A stretch of DNA of 64,000 bases from Pseudomonas chlororaphis (GCF_001921865.1 NZ_MSCT01000016.1:1-64000); one strand, 5' to 3'; positions 17,358-26,078 are shown, counted from the first letter of the stretch. Numbers and translations: made by a program. Notes: a model not told the origin generated them from the letters alone.

Positions 17358-17747
17358 TTATGGGAGGTCTTGTGCGGACATGAAGCGGATCAGGGCGAGG
17401 AACTGCTCCTCGGAGCACTGCATGCACAGGCCCATCGGCGGCATGCCGTTGTAGCCGTTGATGCTGTGGTCCAGCAGGGTGTCGGCGCCCTGGGCGATAC
17501 GCGGCTGCCAGGCCTGGACCGCGCCGGTCAGCGGCGCGCCGGACGCCGGGTTGGCGTGGCAGAGCTTGCAGCTGCTGTCGTAGAGCCGCGCCAGCGCCGG
17601 GTCGTCGGGCATTCGCTGGACCGCGGCGGCGGGCGGCGGCGCGGGCTTATCGCCGCAGGCCGCGAGCAGCCCGCCGAGCAGCAGCAAGGCCGCCAGGCGC
17701 CAGGGAGGCCCCGACAGGGTGAAGGACAGAAGCTGGGTTGCCGGCAT
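17358..17747 (-). CDS. sphD: SphD-like mono-haem cytochrome c lipoprotein
   Basis: 129-residue cytochrome c5-type protein. A lipobox LLAAC places acyl-Cys31 after a hydrophobic signal; the haem site is CKLCH (60-64), a distal Met is supplied by the GMPPMGLC segment and a cytochrome c5-like CMQC pair follows. First gene of the sphDCB transcript on this strand. It is the likely electron acceptor for the SphC flavin oxidase. Confidence 0.85.
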   Translation of the reverse strand: MPATQLLSFTLSGPPWRLAALLLLGGLLAACGDKPAPPPAAAVQRMPDDPALARLYDSSCKLCHANPASGAPLTGAVQAWQPRIAQGADTLLDHSINGYNGMPPMGLCMQCSEEQFLALIRFMSAQDLP

Positions 17748-17887
17748 GGTGTTCCTCTCTGGCGATGGACGGGATCAGCACAGAGCAACACTAAGCCAGG
17801 CGCTACAACGCCCCGAGGGCATTGCGGGACATCGAAGGGGGCATCTGCGGCCAGACCCGCGCGGTGCCTGGAAGAACGCCGCTGCGC

Positions 17888-18035
17888 GGCTATCGCGAGC
17901 AAGCTGCGCTCCTACAAAAAGCGAGGTATGCGCAGGTCCTGTAGGAGCGAGCTTGCTCGCGAAAAACGTCAACGATGACGCGGAGCTGGGGGAGCGCCAC
18001 TGCGTGGCTATCGCGAACAAGCTCCTGCACAAGGC
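17888..18035. repeat. REP pair plus decayed copy
   Basis: Main content of the 442-bp gap between sphD and the small gene at 18190. A REP pair at about 17895-17964 is followed by a truncated, mutated copy (TATCGCGAACAAGCTCCTGCAC) near 18009-18030. The spacer words (ACGTCAACGATGACGCGGAGC) recur in the array at 18616-19112, so this is the same repeat family. Confidence 0.85.
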
Positions 18036-18189
18036 AGCGCCAACAGGTACGAGCTCGCCCCGTTTCTGATCGTCGAGGATTCACCGCTCCAAAGGAGTCA
18101 AAGCAGGACTTTTTCCGTAGTGACAAGGTGGCTTAGGATCGGCAACGGCTGAAACAGAACATCTCGACTCATTCAAGGACACAGCATTT

Positions 18190-18555
18190 ATGGAAGCCCC
18201 TTTTTTGACCATCAACGAGCGCTTGAACAATCGCCGATTTGCCGTAGCGGCCAACACCCACGGGCTATCCGGAACGGGCACCGTGTTTCATTACCAGGTC
18301 GAGGGCAATGCCATTTCGGGCACTTACCAAGGCGGCCGAATCCACCTGGGTCAGCAAGTCGGGCGCGTGACAGGCCCCGATACCATTGAACTGCTTTATC
18401 AGTGCTTAACGAACGATGGCGAACTGCTTGCCGGCTGGTCTCGCGGCACGGTAGGCGTCGATCAGGCAGGACGCACCACACTGACCTTCGTCTGGGGATG
18501 GTTGTCGGGCGCAACCGGAGGTGGGGAGTCGAGCTACGTTGAGCTAGTCGCGTAG
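18190..18555 (+). CDS. Conserved small protein (family often mislabelled N-acetylglutamate synthase)
   Basis: 121-residue soluble protein with good Shine-Dalgarno (AAGGA at 18176). Motifs FHYQVEGNAISGTYQGGRI and ELLAGWSRGTVGVDQAGR form a repeated beta-strand pattern shared with small proteins that databases often call N-acetylglutamate synthase, although there is no GNAT acetyl-CoA site. Function unknown. It stands alone between REP arrays and has somewhat lower GC than its neighbours. Confidence 0.8.
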   Translation: MEAPFLTINERLNNRRFAVAANTHGLSGTGTVFHYQVEGNAISGTYQGGRIHLGQQVGRVTGPDTIELLYQCLTNDGELLAGWSRGTVGVDQAGRTTLTFVWGWLSGATGGGESSYVELVA

Positions 18556-18615
18556 CGGACCCTGTGCGTTAACAACTCTGCAATCTCGATTGCCTGCTGC
18601 CTTGGCAGGCCCGCA

Positions 18616-19112
18616 AGTCCTGTAGGAGCGAGCTTGCTTGCGAAAGACTCAGCGATGACGCGGTGCTTGGGGGATCGCCGCTGCGCGGCTATCGCGAGCA
18701 AGCTGCGCTCCTACAACAGCGAGCGCGTATGTCTCTGTAGGAGCGAGGCTTGCCCGCGAAAAACTCAGCGATGACGCGCTGTCTGGGGGAGCGCCGCTGT
18801 GCGGCTATCGCGAGCAAGCTGCGCTCCTACAACAGCGAGCCGCGTATGTCTCTGTAGGAGCGAGGCTTGCCCGCGAAAAACTCAGCGATGACGCGGTGCC
18901 TGGGGAACGCCGCGGCGCGGCTATCGCGAGCAAGCTGCGCTCCTACAACAGCGAGCCGCGTATGTCTCTGTAGGAGCGAGGCTTGCCCGCGAAAAACGTC
19001 AACGATGACGCGGTGCCTGGGGAGCGCCGCGGCGCGGCTATTGCGAGCAAGCTGCGCTCCTACAACAGCGAGCCGCGTATGTCTCTGTAGGAGCTAGGCT
19101 TGCTCGCGAAAA
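18616..19112. repeat. Tandem REPIN array, about 117-bp period, over four units
   Basis: The 596-bp gap before tonB is nearly all tandem repeat. The REP start TGTAGGAGC recurs at 18621, 18736, 18853, 18969 and 19086, giving periods of 115, 117, 116 and 117. Each unit holds two inverted REPs around a CAACAGCGAGCCGCGTATG spacer plus a linker with GCGATGACGCGG. The units are near-identical, so they arose by recent local amplification. No spacer diversity, so it is not CRISPR. Confidence 0.93.
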
Positions 19113-19151
19113 ACGTCAACGATGACGCGGAGCCAACCGGGATGGCGCGGG

Positions 19152-19979
19152 TTATTGGATACGGTAGTGGAAGGTGTTGCGCACCGCCGGCACGCTGACC
19201 GCCTGGCCGTCGACGAGGCGCGGCTGGTAGCGGAAGGTGTTGGCCGCCGTCAGCGAGGGGCGGATGAACAGCGGGTGGCAGCCGTCGAGCACCTTGGGGT
19301 TTTCCACCTGGCCTTGCGGGTTGACGCTGTATTCCACGGTGCAGTCGCCTTCGATGTGCTTGTCCAGGGCGCGCTGCGGGTAGTCCGGGGCCTCCTTGCT
19401 CAGGGGCAGGTACTGGCGGCTGTCGGCCGCGGCCTGTTGCCGGGCGCGTTCGGCGGCCAGGCGGGCCTGTTCGGCGCGCTGGGCCTGCTGTTGCGCCTGT
19501 TGCTCGAGGGCCAGGCGCTGCTGTTCGGCGTCGCGGCGACGCTGGTCGCTGGCCTGGCGTTCGCGCTGTTGCTCGGCCAGCTGTTCGCGTTTCTGTTCTT
19601 CGACGCGTTTGCGCGCCAGCGCCGCCTGCTCGAGCTTTCGCGCCTGCACCTGGGGATCGACGCTGGGCTTGACCGGTTCGACCGGCGCTGCGACCGCCGG
19701 CTCCGGCGGCGCGGGTTCGACCGGCGCTGAAAGCGGCATCGGTTCGGGCGCTTCGGGCTGCGGCGCCGACAGCATCACCAGTTGGGTCCGCAGCGCCGTC
19801 GGCGGCTCGACGGCCGGCGGCTCCACCGACCAGCCGGCGATCAGTAGCGCCAGCACCCCGGCGTGCAGCGCCACCGCCAGGGTCGCGGCCAGCGCATGGG
19901 GCTGCCAGCGCCGACGCCGAGGTTGCAGGGAAAAATCGCCAAGGGTCTGCTGCGGACTGTGCATGATCATCGCCGTCAT
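19152..19979 (-). CDS. TonB-family energy transducer
   Basis: 275-residue TonB protein. Cytoplasmic N-terminus, one membrane anchor (LAATLAVALHAGVLALLIAGW, roughly 28-48), a Pro-rich segment (about 75-105), a long Gln/Arg/Ala-rich coiled coil (about 110-185) like TolA, and a C-terminal TonB domain with YPQRALDKHIEGDCTVEYSV. Its start overlaps the exbD stop (19976-19979). Dedicated transducer for the phytase-linked receptor at 23292-25817. Confidence 0.9.
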   Translation of the reverse strand: MTAMIMHSPQQTLGDFSLQPRRRRWQPHALAATLAVALHAGVLALLIAGWSVEPPAVEPPTALRTQLVMLSAPQPEAPEPMPLSAPVEPAPPEPAVAAPVEPVKPSVDPQVQARKLEQAALARKRVEEQKREQLAEQQRERQASDQRRRDAEQQRLALEQQAQQQAQRAEQARLAAERARQQAAADSRQYLPLSKEAPDYPQRALDKHIEGDCTVEYSVNPQGQVENPKVLDGCHPLFIRPSLTAANTFRYQPRLVDGQAVSVPAVRNTFHYRIQ

Positions 19980-20422
19980 TGCGGGGCCTCGGTCACCAGC
20001 CCCAGGTTGCTCACCCCGCCCTGCTGCAACGCAGCCATGGCCGCTACCACCAGGCCGTAGCCGGCGTCCTGGTCGGCGCGGATATAGACCTGGGTGTCGC
20101 CGTGCGTGGCGACTATCCGCGCCACCTTGGCGCGCATCTCGTCGAGGCCCACCGCGCTATCGGTGCGGTGGCCGGTATCCAGCTCGTCGCCGAGGTTCCA
20201 GTAGTAACCGCCCCCGGCCTGCACCGACAGGGTCAGGATCTGCTGCCGGGTATCCGTGGCCAGGGCTTCGCTGGCGACCTTGGGCAGCTCGACCTTCACC
20301 CCCTGGGTGAGCATGGGCGCGGTGACCATGAAGATCACCAGCAGCACCAGCATCACGTCGATATAGGGCACCACGTTCATTTCGGCCTTGGGCCCGTGCT
20401 TGCGTTGCGGCCTGACTAGCAT
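19976..20422 (-). CDS. ExbD/TolR-family transporter subunit
   Basis: 148-residue inner-membrane protein with one N-terminal membrane helix containing the proton-path Asp (VVPYIDVMLVLLVIFMVTAP) and a periplasmic TolR-like domain (TQVYIRADQDAGYGLVV). Start ATG at 20422 is preferred over GTG at 20428 because AGGAG sits 7 bases upstream of the ATG. More TolR-like than ExbD-like. 13 bp after exbB. Confidence 0.9.
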   Translation of the reverse strand: MLVRPQRKHGPKAEMNVVPYIDVMLVLLVIFMVTAPMLTQGVKVELPKVASEALATDTRQQILTLSVQAGGGYYWNLGDELDTGHRTDSAVGLDEMRAKVARIVATHGDTQVYIRADQDAGYGLVVAAMAALQQGGVSNLGLVTEAPQ

Positions 20423-20435
20423 CTGCACTCTCCTC

Positions 20436-21146
20436 TCAGGCTGCCACGGCCAGGTTCGACGGCGCGCCGTGCAGCTGGCGGTGCAGGCGCGCCTGCAACT
20501 CGTTGCCGAAGGCGTAGTAGCGGGTCAGCAGGGTCTGGCCGCGGGCGGCGAAACGGTTGTAGGCGATCACCGCGGGAATCGCCGCGAACAGGCCGATGGC
20601 GGTGGCGATCAGCGCTTCGGCGATACCCGGGGCCACGGTGGACAGGCTCGCCTGCTGCACCTGGGACAGGCCGAGGAAGGCGTTCATGATCCCCCACACG
20701 GTGCCGAACAGGCCGATATAGGGGCTGACCGAACCGACCGTGGCGAGGAACTGCAAGCCCTTTTCCAGCTGCACTTCCTGCTCGCTGATGGCCACGTACA
20801 GCGAGCGTTCCACACCTTCGAGCACCACCCCGGCCGGGTTGTTGCCCGGCTGGCGCAGCTGGTTGTAGGCCTGGAAACCGGCCTGGAAAATCGGCTCGAC
20901 GCCGCCCTCGCCGTCCACCTGCTGCTGGCTTTCGCGGTACAGCGAGGCGAGTTCGGCACTGGTGCGAAAGCGCTGGACGAACGCCTCGAACTGGCGCTCG
21001 TTACGCTGAAGCACGCTGCCGCGCCGGACGATCAGGTACCAGCTGAGCAGCGACGCCAGCAACAGCGTGAGCATGACCGCCTTGACCAACAGGCTGGCAT
21101 CGCTGATCAGCCCCCAGATCGTAATGTGTTCCAGTGTCGCTTGCAT
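20436..21146 (-). CDS. ExbB/TolQ-family proton channel subunit
   Basis: 236-residue three-helix membrane protein (LVKAVMLTLLLASLLSWYLIV; FLATVGSVSPYIGLFGTVWGIM; LIATAIGLFAAIPAVIAYN), the last two with the TolQ/ExbB signatures. Strong Shine-Dalgarno (AAGGAG). Forms the proton-driven motor with the ExbD-like and TonB proteins encoded next, energising the outer-membrane receptor of this operon. Confidence 0.91.
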   Translation of the reverse strand: MQATLEHITIWGLISDASLLVKAVMLTLLLASLLSWYLIVRRGSVLQRNERQFEAFVQRFRTSAELASLYRESQQQVDGEGGVEPIFQAGFQAYNQLRQPGNNPAGVVLEGVERSLYVAISEQEVQLEKGLQFLATVGSVSPYIGLFGTVWGIMNAFLGLSQVQQASLSTVAPGIAEALIATAIGLFAAIPAVIAYNRFAARGQTLLTRYYAFGNELQARLHRQLHGAPSNLAVAA

Positions 21147-21240
21147 GGTGAAACTCCTTTGCCTGTGCGCCGGGCCGTGCGTGCGCGCCGGCCCGAGGCT
21201 ATTCGATTGAAGAGGGATGACGGGTTGATGACAGCCGGGC

Positions 21241-23142
21241 TCAGGGCAGCTTCAGCGCCCCGGCGACGTCGCTCCAGGGCACGAACTTGAAGTTCTGGGT
21301 CTGCTCGGGCATGCGCTTGCGCCCGTCCTGGACCACCAGCAAACCGCGGCTCCAGGGCCCGCCCAGGTTGGCCGAGGTGACTTCCAGGCCGTCGGTTTCC
21401 GAGGCGCCGTCGATACCCGCCGCGGCATTCAGGCCAACCCGGAAGGCCCCGCGCGAGGCGAACGGCGGCTCGGCGTCGAGCACCACGTAGCTGTCGTTGC
21501 CCTGGCTGGAGATCACCAGGTAGTCATGGGCCTCACTCTGGTACAGCGCCAGGCCCTCGACGTCGGCATGCAGCTGCGGGCCGACCTTGATCACGCTGCT
21601 CAAGGCCGCCGGCTGGTCGGCGCGGGCATCCACCGCCCATACGCCAACGTCCTCCTCGCCGAGAAACAGGCGCTGGCGCTGGTCGTCGGCGACGCAGCCT
21701 TCGGGCTGGCTGTCGACCTTGAACTGGCGCACCAACTCGCCCTGGACCCGACCGTCGGGGGCGCGCAAACGGTATTGCAGGAAGCTGCCGTCCTTGCCGT
21801 TGGCAAAGGCGTAGAGCTCGCCACTGGCCGGCTGGAACAGACAGATGCCGTAGATTTCCTTGAGCGGCGTGGGGATCTCCCCGGCTTCGCGCAGCTCGCC
21901 GCTGGCGCGGTCGATGCTGAACAGGCTGAGGCTGTTGCGGTCGCGATTGCTCGCCACCGCCAGGTCGACGACCTGGGTGCCGAGCCTGAAATTCGGCCGC
22001 ACATCGACGTTGTTCAGGCGCCCTACCAGCAGTTCCTGGAGCAGCTTGCCTTGCAGGTCGTAGGCCAGCAGCCCCTGTTTCTTGTTGGTGCCCAGCACCC
22101 GGCTCAGGGCCGGTTGCCGCGGATGAATCCAGATCGCCGGGTCGTCTGCCGCATCGCCCTGGCGCCCCACCGGCTCGCTCTGGGCCAGGGCTGGCACATT
22201 GGGCAGCACCGGCGCCAGCGGCACGGGCGCGGCTTGCCAGTCCAGCTGGCCCTGGTAGAGGCGCCCGTCGTCATCGTCGCGCAGCAGCACTTGCAGGCCG
22301 TTGCCGCTGGCTCGCACGGCAAGGCCCTCCGGCTCCTTCAGGCCCGGTAGCGCCAGCGTGGCCTTGGCCGACCAGCCTTGCGTCGGCTGCTGATGCTCGT
22401 CCTGCTGATACAGGTGCAACCGCGCGGCCTTGGGGTCGAGCGCCAGCACGCCGCCCGGCACCAGGGCCATGGCCCCGGCGGCTTTGTCGATGTCGCCAAA
22501 GGGCACGCGCAGGGCCACCGGCTGGCGCTCGACCTGCGCCTCGGGATGCGCCGGGTAGGCCCACCAACCGACGTTCTCTTCGTTGACCAGCAAGCGGTTG
22601 GCGCCGTCGTCCACCTGGCAGAACTGCGCCGCCGGCGGCAGCGGCACGCCGCGTACCCGCTGCGCCGTCGCGTTCAGTTGCGCGCCCGCCCCCACCAACC
22701 ATTGCTCGCCCTTGCCCTCCTCGCCGACCAGGAACAGGAACAGGTTGCTGGCTTCGTCGCGGTACAGGCACAGGCCGTTGACCGGGAAATCCCGCGCCGG
22801 CAGGTACAGCGGCTGGCCCCATTGGCGACGTTGCGGATCGAGGCTGACCAGCAGCGCTTGCTGGCGGTCGTCGTCCAGGCTCGCGACCAGCACCTGGGGG
22901 CCGGCGGCGCGGCTGTCCAGGCTGCTGAAGTGGCCTTTGAAGCGCGCCAGTTCGGCGCCCTTGGCATCCAGCAACAACAGGCCATCGCGGCTGCTCGCGG
23001 CGAGGCGTTCGGAGCCGTTGGGCAGGAAGGCGACGGCTTGGGCGTCGAGGGCCGGTGCCCAGGGGCTCAGCGCCAGGTCGGCGGCCAGGGCCTGGCCGCA
23101 GGTGATTGCCGCCATCAGCAGGTACAGGTAGGAACGTTTCAT
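21241..23142 (-). CDS. Beta-propeller phytase, two-domain
   Basis: 633-residue secreted 3-phytase. Signal peptide MKRSYLYLLMAAITCGQALA, a first diverged propeller (about 21-310) and a second canonical BPP domain (about 320-633) with the calcium/phosphate motif DDPAIWIHP at 333, LNNVDVRPNF, VASNRDRNSLSLFSID and a glutamate-rich AEGLALY-like strand (DVEGLALYQS). It releases phosphate from phytate. Cotranscribed with a TonB receptor and a private TonB system; a PhoB box precedes the operon, giving a coherent phosphate-scavenging role. Confidence 0.9.
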   Translation of the reverse strand: MKRSYLYLLMAAITCGQALAADLALSPWAPALDAQAVAFLPNGSERLAASSRDGLLLLDAKGAELARFKGHFSSLDSRAAGPQVLVASLDDDRQQALLVSLDPQRRQWGQPLYLPARDFPVNGLCLYRDEASNLFLFLVGEEGKGEQWLVGAGAQLNATAQRVRGVPLPPAAQFCQVDDGANRLLVNEENVGWWAYPAHPEAQVERQPVALRVPFGDIDKAAGAMALVPGGVLALDPKAARLHLYQQDEHQQPTQGWSAKATLALPGLKEPEGLAVRASGNGLQVLLRDDDDGRLYQGQLDWQAAPVPLAPVLPNVPALAQSEPVGRQGDAADDPAIWIHPRQPALSRVLGTNKKQGLLAYDLQGKLLQELLVGRLNNVDVRPNFRLGTQVVDLAVASNRDRNSLSLFSIDRASGELREAGEIPTPLKEIYGICLFQPASGELYAFANGKDGSFLQYRLRAPDGRVQGELVRQFKVDSQPEGCVADDQRQRLFLGEEDVGVWAVDARADQPAALSSVIKVGPQLHADVEGLALYQSEAHDYLVISSQGNDSYVVLDAEPPFASRGAFRVGLNAAAGIDGASETDGLEVTSANLGGPWSRGLLVVQDGRKRMPEQTQNFKFVPWSDVAGALKLP

Positions 23143-23173
23143 GAGCAGGCAAAATCCTTGTTGGGCAAACCGC

Positions 23174-23277
23174 CCCAGTAGGCGCGAGCTGGCTCGCGAA
23201 AAACCTCAAGACACCGCGAGCTTCCAGACAGCCCGCGTCATCGTTCAAGAGCTTCGCGAGCACGCTCGCTCCTACAG
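23174..23277. repeat. Degenerate REP pair between receptor and phytase genes
   Basis: A decayed REP (GTAGGCGCGAGCTGGCTCGCG at 23177, one of 21 bases shown split by mutation) and a better copy in the opposite orientation near 23251-23276 lie inside the receptor-phytase intergenic gap of 149 bp. Confidence 0.75.
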
Positions 23278-23291
23278 GGTGTGGGGGTGGG

Positions 23292-25817
23292 TTAGAAGTG
23301 GGTGAAGGTCAGGCCGAGCTTGTAGGTCGGGCCGTATTCCTCGTACTGGCCGTTGTAGGAGCGGTGGCCGGTGTAGACGAAGTACGGCTCGTCGGTGAGG
23401 TTCTGCGCCTCGAAGCTGACCTGCAGGTTCTTGGTCAGCGAATAGCGCGCGCTGAAGTCGACGAAGGTCTGGGCATCGACGTGCAGGTCGTGGGCCTTGT
23501 CGTCGATCGACGCCAGCTCGTAGAGGTAGTCCGACTTGTAGTTGGCCGACAGGCGCAGGCTGAGCTTGTCGTTTTCCCAACCCAGCATCAGGTTGCCGAC
23601 AGTGTCCGACTGGTTCGGCAGGTCGATGCTGCGCGTGCGGTTGACCCCGCTGGCGGCGTCGAAGCCCTTGATCTCGGCGTCGGAGCGGCTGAAGGTGGCG
23701 TTGGCCCCCAGCAGCAGGCCGTTCCAGGGCGCCGGCAGCCAATCGAATTTCTGCGAGTAGGCCAGCTCCAGGCCATACAGCTTGGCGCTGTCACCGTTGG
23801 CGAAGGTGTGCGCTTCGGAGAAGTTGGTCCAGGCGCCGGTGCCGGCCAGGTCGGTGTTGTAGACGAAATTCTTGATGTCCTTGTAGAACACGAAGGCCGA
23901 GACGGTGCCGGCACGACCCATGAAGTGCTCGATGCCCAGGTCGAGGTTGCTCGACTCCAGCGGCTTGAGGTCGGGGTTGCCGAAGGTGGCTTCGTCATCG
24001 TCGATGACAAAACCCGGCGCCAGCTGGCCGAAGGTCGGGCGCACCACGGCCTTGGTCCAGGCGGCGCGCACCTGGGTGTTCTTGTCCAGCTGGTAGCGCG
24101 CGTGCAGGCCCGGCAGCCAATGGTGGTAGCTGCGCTTGGTCCGGGTGGACTGGAACTCGCCGTCGGTGGCGCCGGTGCCCTTGGCCTCGAACTCGGTGCC
24201 TTCGTAGCGCAGGCCGGCGATGAAACGCCAGTCGTCGATATCCAGGGTGTTCATCAGGTAGCCGGCGTTGATGTCTTCGCGGATGGTGAAGTCGTTGACC
24301 CGGGATTCGGTCTCGTCGAAAAACCCGTCGCGGCCCAGGCCGCCGATCAACTGCTTGACCGCGCTGCCACTGATGCCCGGGCCGAAACGACCGAGGCGAT
24401 AGTCGACATTGCCCTTCTGGAAACGCCCGAGGTTGAGCTGCTCGTCGCTGAAGCCCAGGTCGTCGAAGTCTTCGTAGACCCAGGCGTCGAGGTCGTTGTC
24501 CTTGTCGCGCCGGCTGATCTTGCCGCCGAACTTGACCTGGGAGGCATAGCCGCCGAGGTCGTAGTCGCGGGCCAGGTCCAGGCGCAGGTTTTTCTCGGTG
24601 TCGGTGGTGCGCTGCTTTTCCCAGTCGACCTTGTCCAGGCTGAAGTTGGACGGGTTGTAGAACGCCTCGCCGATGATCGGCCGCGGCTTGTCGTTGTCGT
24701 AGAAACCGCTGTCGGCGAAATCGTCGTTGCCCTTGAACACCGCGTTGGCGATATGCCCCGGGCTGTCTTCGCTGGAGCGGCTGTAGCCGGCCTGGCCGCT
24801 CAGGGTCCAGAGGCCGAACAGGCGCTCGCCGCCGAACACGTAGGACTGGATTTCCTGGGTCTCTTCGCGCTGCTTGAGCCGGCGCTGGCCTTCGGCGTCG
24901 CCCAACTCGCCCGCCGCCTGCGGCTCGGCGAACTCGATACTGGTAGCGTTACGCGTCTCGCTGTCCTTGTAGCGGCTGTACAGGGTGCGCAGGTAGTAGC
25001 GGCTGAAGTCGTCGGGCTTGTAGTCGAAGTTCAGGCCACCGCCGGCGCGCTCGCGGCTGATGTCGTAGTCGCGCTGCTCGAACTCCTCGAGCCTTGCGCC
25101 TTGCTGGAAGTCCCAGGCGCCGCCGGTCTCGACGTTGTCCGAACCGAAGTCGCGCTTCTGCCAGCTCAGCGCCGCGGCCACGCCGAAGTTGTCGATACCG
25201 TCGCCGAGGCTGAAGCGGTCGCTGATCGCCCCGGAGAATTTCGGGCTGGTCTGGCGGGTGTTGCGGTCGTAGCTGGCTTCGCTGCTGCCGGTGTAGAACA
25301 GGCCCTGGTGATCGAAGGCCGAGAGGCTTTGCACATCCACCGTGCCGCCCAGGGAGCTGGCGTCCATGTCCGGGGTCAGGGTCTTGATCACCGACAGCGA
25401 TTGCACCAGCTCCGACGGCAGCACGTCCAGGGCCACGGCGCGGCGCTCACTCTCCGGGGACGGCACCAGGGTGCCGTTGATGGTCACGCTGTTAAGGTCC
25501 GGGCCCAGGCCGCGCACGCTGACAAAACGCCCTTCGCCCTGGTCGCGCTCAACGCTGATGCCCGGCAGGCGCTGTGCCGCTTCGGCGACGTTCTCATCGG
25601 GCAACTGGGCCACGCCGTCGGCATGCACCACGCTCTTGATGCTGTCGGCACTGCGCTGCTCCTTGAGCGCCGAGTCGATGCTCGCGGCCTGGCCGACCAC
25701 TTCCACGTGTTCGGCGGCCGCGGCTTCGGCGGCGCTCAGGCGTTCGCTGGCAATCGCCATGGCCAGGGCGGTGAGCGTGAAACCGAGCAGGCCGGCGGTG
25801 CTGCTGCGCTTGTACAT
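23292..25817 (-). CDS. TonB-dependent outer membrane receptor (phytate/phosphate linked)
   Basis: 841-residue TonB-dependent receptor. Signal peptide MYKRSSTAGLLGFTLTALAM..LSAAEA, a TonB-box-like EHVEVVGQA, a plug domain (DSIKSVVHADGVAQLPDENV, then RLPGISVERDQGEGRFVSVR) and a beta-barrel ending in F (YKLGLTFTHF). Start MYKRSS at 25817 has GGGAGGA upstream. Plug type resembles the family containing CirA/oar-like receptors annotated for phytate or sugar uptake. Probably imports a phytate or inositol phosphate product, or a Ca-phytate complex. Confidence 0.9.
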   Translation of the reverse strand: MYKRSSTAGLLGFTLTALAMAIASERLSAAEAAAAEHVEVVGQAASIDSALKEQRSADSIKSVVHADGVAQLPDENVAEAAQRLPGISVERDQGEGRFVSVRGLGPDLNSVTINGTLVPSPESERRAVALDVLPSELVQSLSVIKTLTPDMDASSLGGTVDVQSLSAFDHQGLFYTGSSEASYDRNTRQTSPKFSGAISDRFSLGDGIDNFGVAAALSWQKRDFGSDNVETGGAWDFQQGARLEEFEQRDYDISRERAGGGLNFDYKPDDFSRYYLRTLYSRYKDSETRNATSIEFAEPQAAGELGDAEGQRRLKQREETQEIQSYVFGGERLFGLWTLSGQAGYSRSSEDSPGHIANAVFKGNDDFADSGFYDNDKPRPIIGEAFYNPSNFSLDKVDWEKQRTTDTEKNLRLDLARDYDLGGYASQVKFGGKISRRDKDNDLDAWVYEDFDDLGFSDEQLNLGRFQKGNVDYRLGRFGPGISGSAVKQLIGGLGRDGFFDETESRVNDFTIREDINAGYLMNTLDIDDWRFIAGLRYEGTEFEAKGTGATDGEFQSTRTKRSYHHWLPGLHARYQLDKNTQVRAAWTKAVVRPTFGQLAPGFVIDDDEATFGNPDLKPLESSNLDLGIEHFMGRAGTVSAFVFYKDIKNFVYNTDLAGTGAWTNFSEAHTFANGDSAKLYGLELAYSQKFDWLPAPWNGLLLGANATFSRSDAEIKGFDAASGVNRTRSIDLPNQSDTVGNLMLGWENDKLSLRLSANYKSDYLYELASIDDKAHDLHVDAQTFVDFSARYSLTKNLQVSFEAQNLTDEPYFVYTGHRSYNGQYEEYGPTYKLGLTFTHF

Positions 25818-25892
25818 GATGGTCCTCCCCCAAGAGTCCGGTCGGGCCAGGCAAAGGGCCCGGCAACTGGGAGGGCACGCTAGGGGCGGCGA

Positions 25893-25910
25893 ATGACGGT
25901 TCTGTGACAG
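25893..25910 (-). promoter_or_regulatory. PhoB box for the receptor-phytase-TonB operon
   Basis: Read on the minus strand: CTGTCAC-AGAA-CCGTCAT, two 7-base direct repeats separated by 4 bases, close to the Pho consensus CTGTCAT-N4-CTGTCAT. A -10-like TAGCGT lies 10 bases downstream, the spacing expected for PhoB-activated promoters. The start codon is 75 bases away. Confidence 0.8.
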
Positions 25911-26009
25911 GGGTCGGCGAGGCACCGTGCAAACCGGGTTTTGCGTGGAGGTTGCGGGGCAAAGTGAGCTGAATTGACCCTGTGCCTTGGTTTGCGGTGA
26001 TCGGGCCGC

Positions 26010-26078
26010 GTCTCGCGAGCAAGCTCGCTCCTACAGGTATCGCGGTCCCTCTGTAGGAGCGAGCTTGCTCGCGATGAC
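26010..26078. repeat. REP pair between the two PhoB boxes
   Basis: Convergent REP pair (TCGCGAGCAAGCTCGCTCC at 26014; GTAGGAGCGAGCTTGCTCGC at 26053) in the 420-bp divergent region between the receptor gene and the GGDEF gene. This is the last REP element in the window. The rest of the gap holds the two PhoB boxes and no gene. Confidence 0.9.

Noticed and set aside
18616..19112. CRISPR-like look of the regularly spaced repeats
   Set aside because: Period of about 117 bp, spacers identical between units, each unit two inverted REPs, no cas genes nearby.
23298..25883. 861-codon plus-strand open frame opposite the TonB receptor gene
   Set aside because: Typical GC-rich antisense frame of low complexity; the minus strand encodes an unmistakable receptor with signal peptide and plug.
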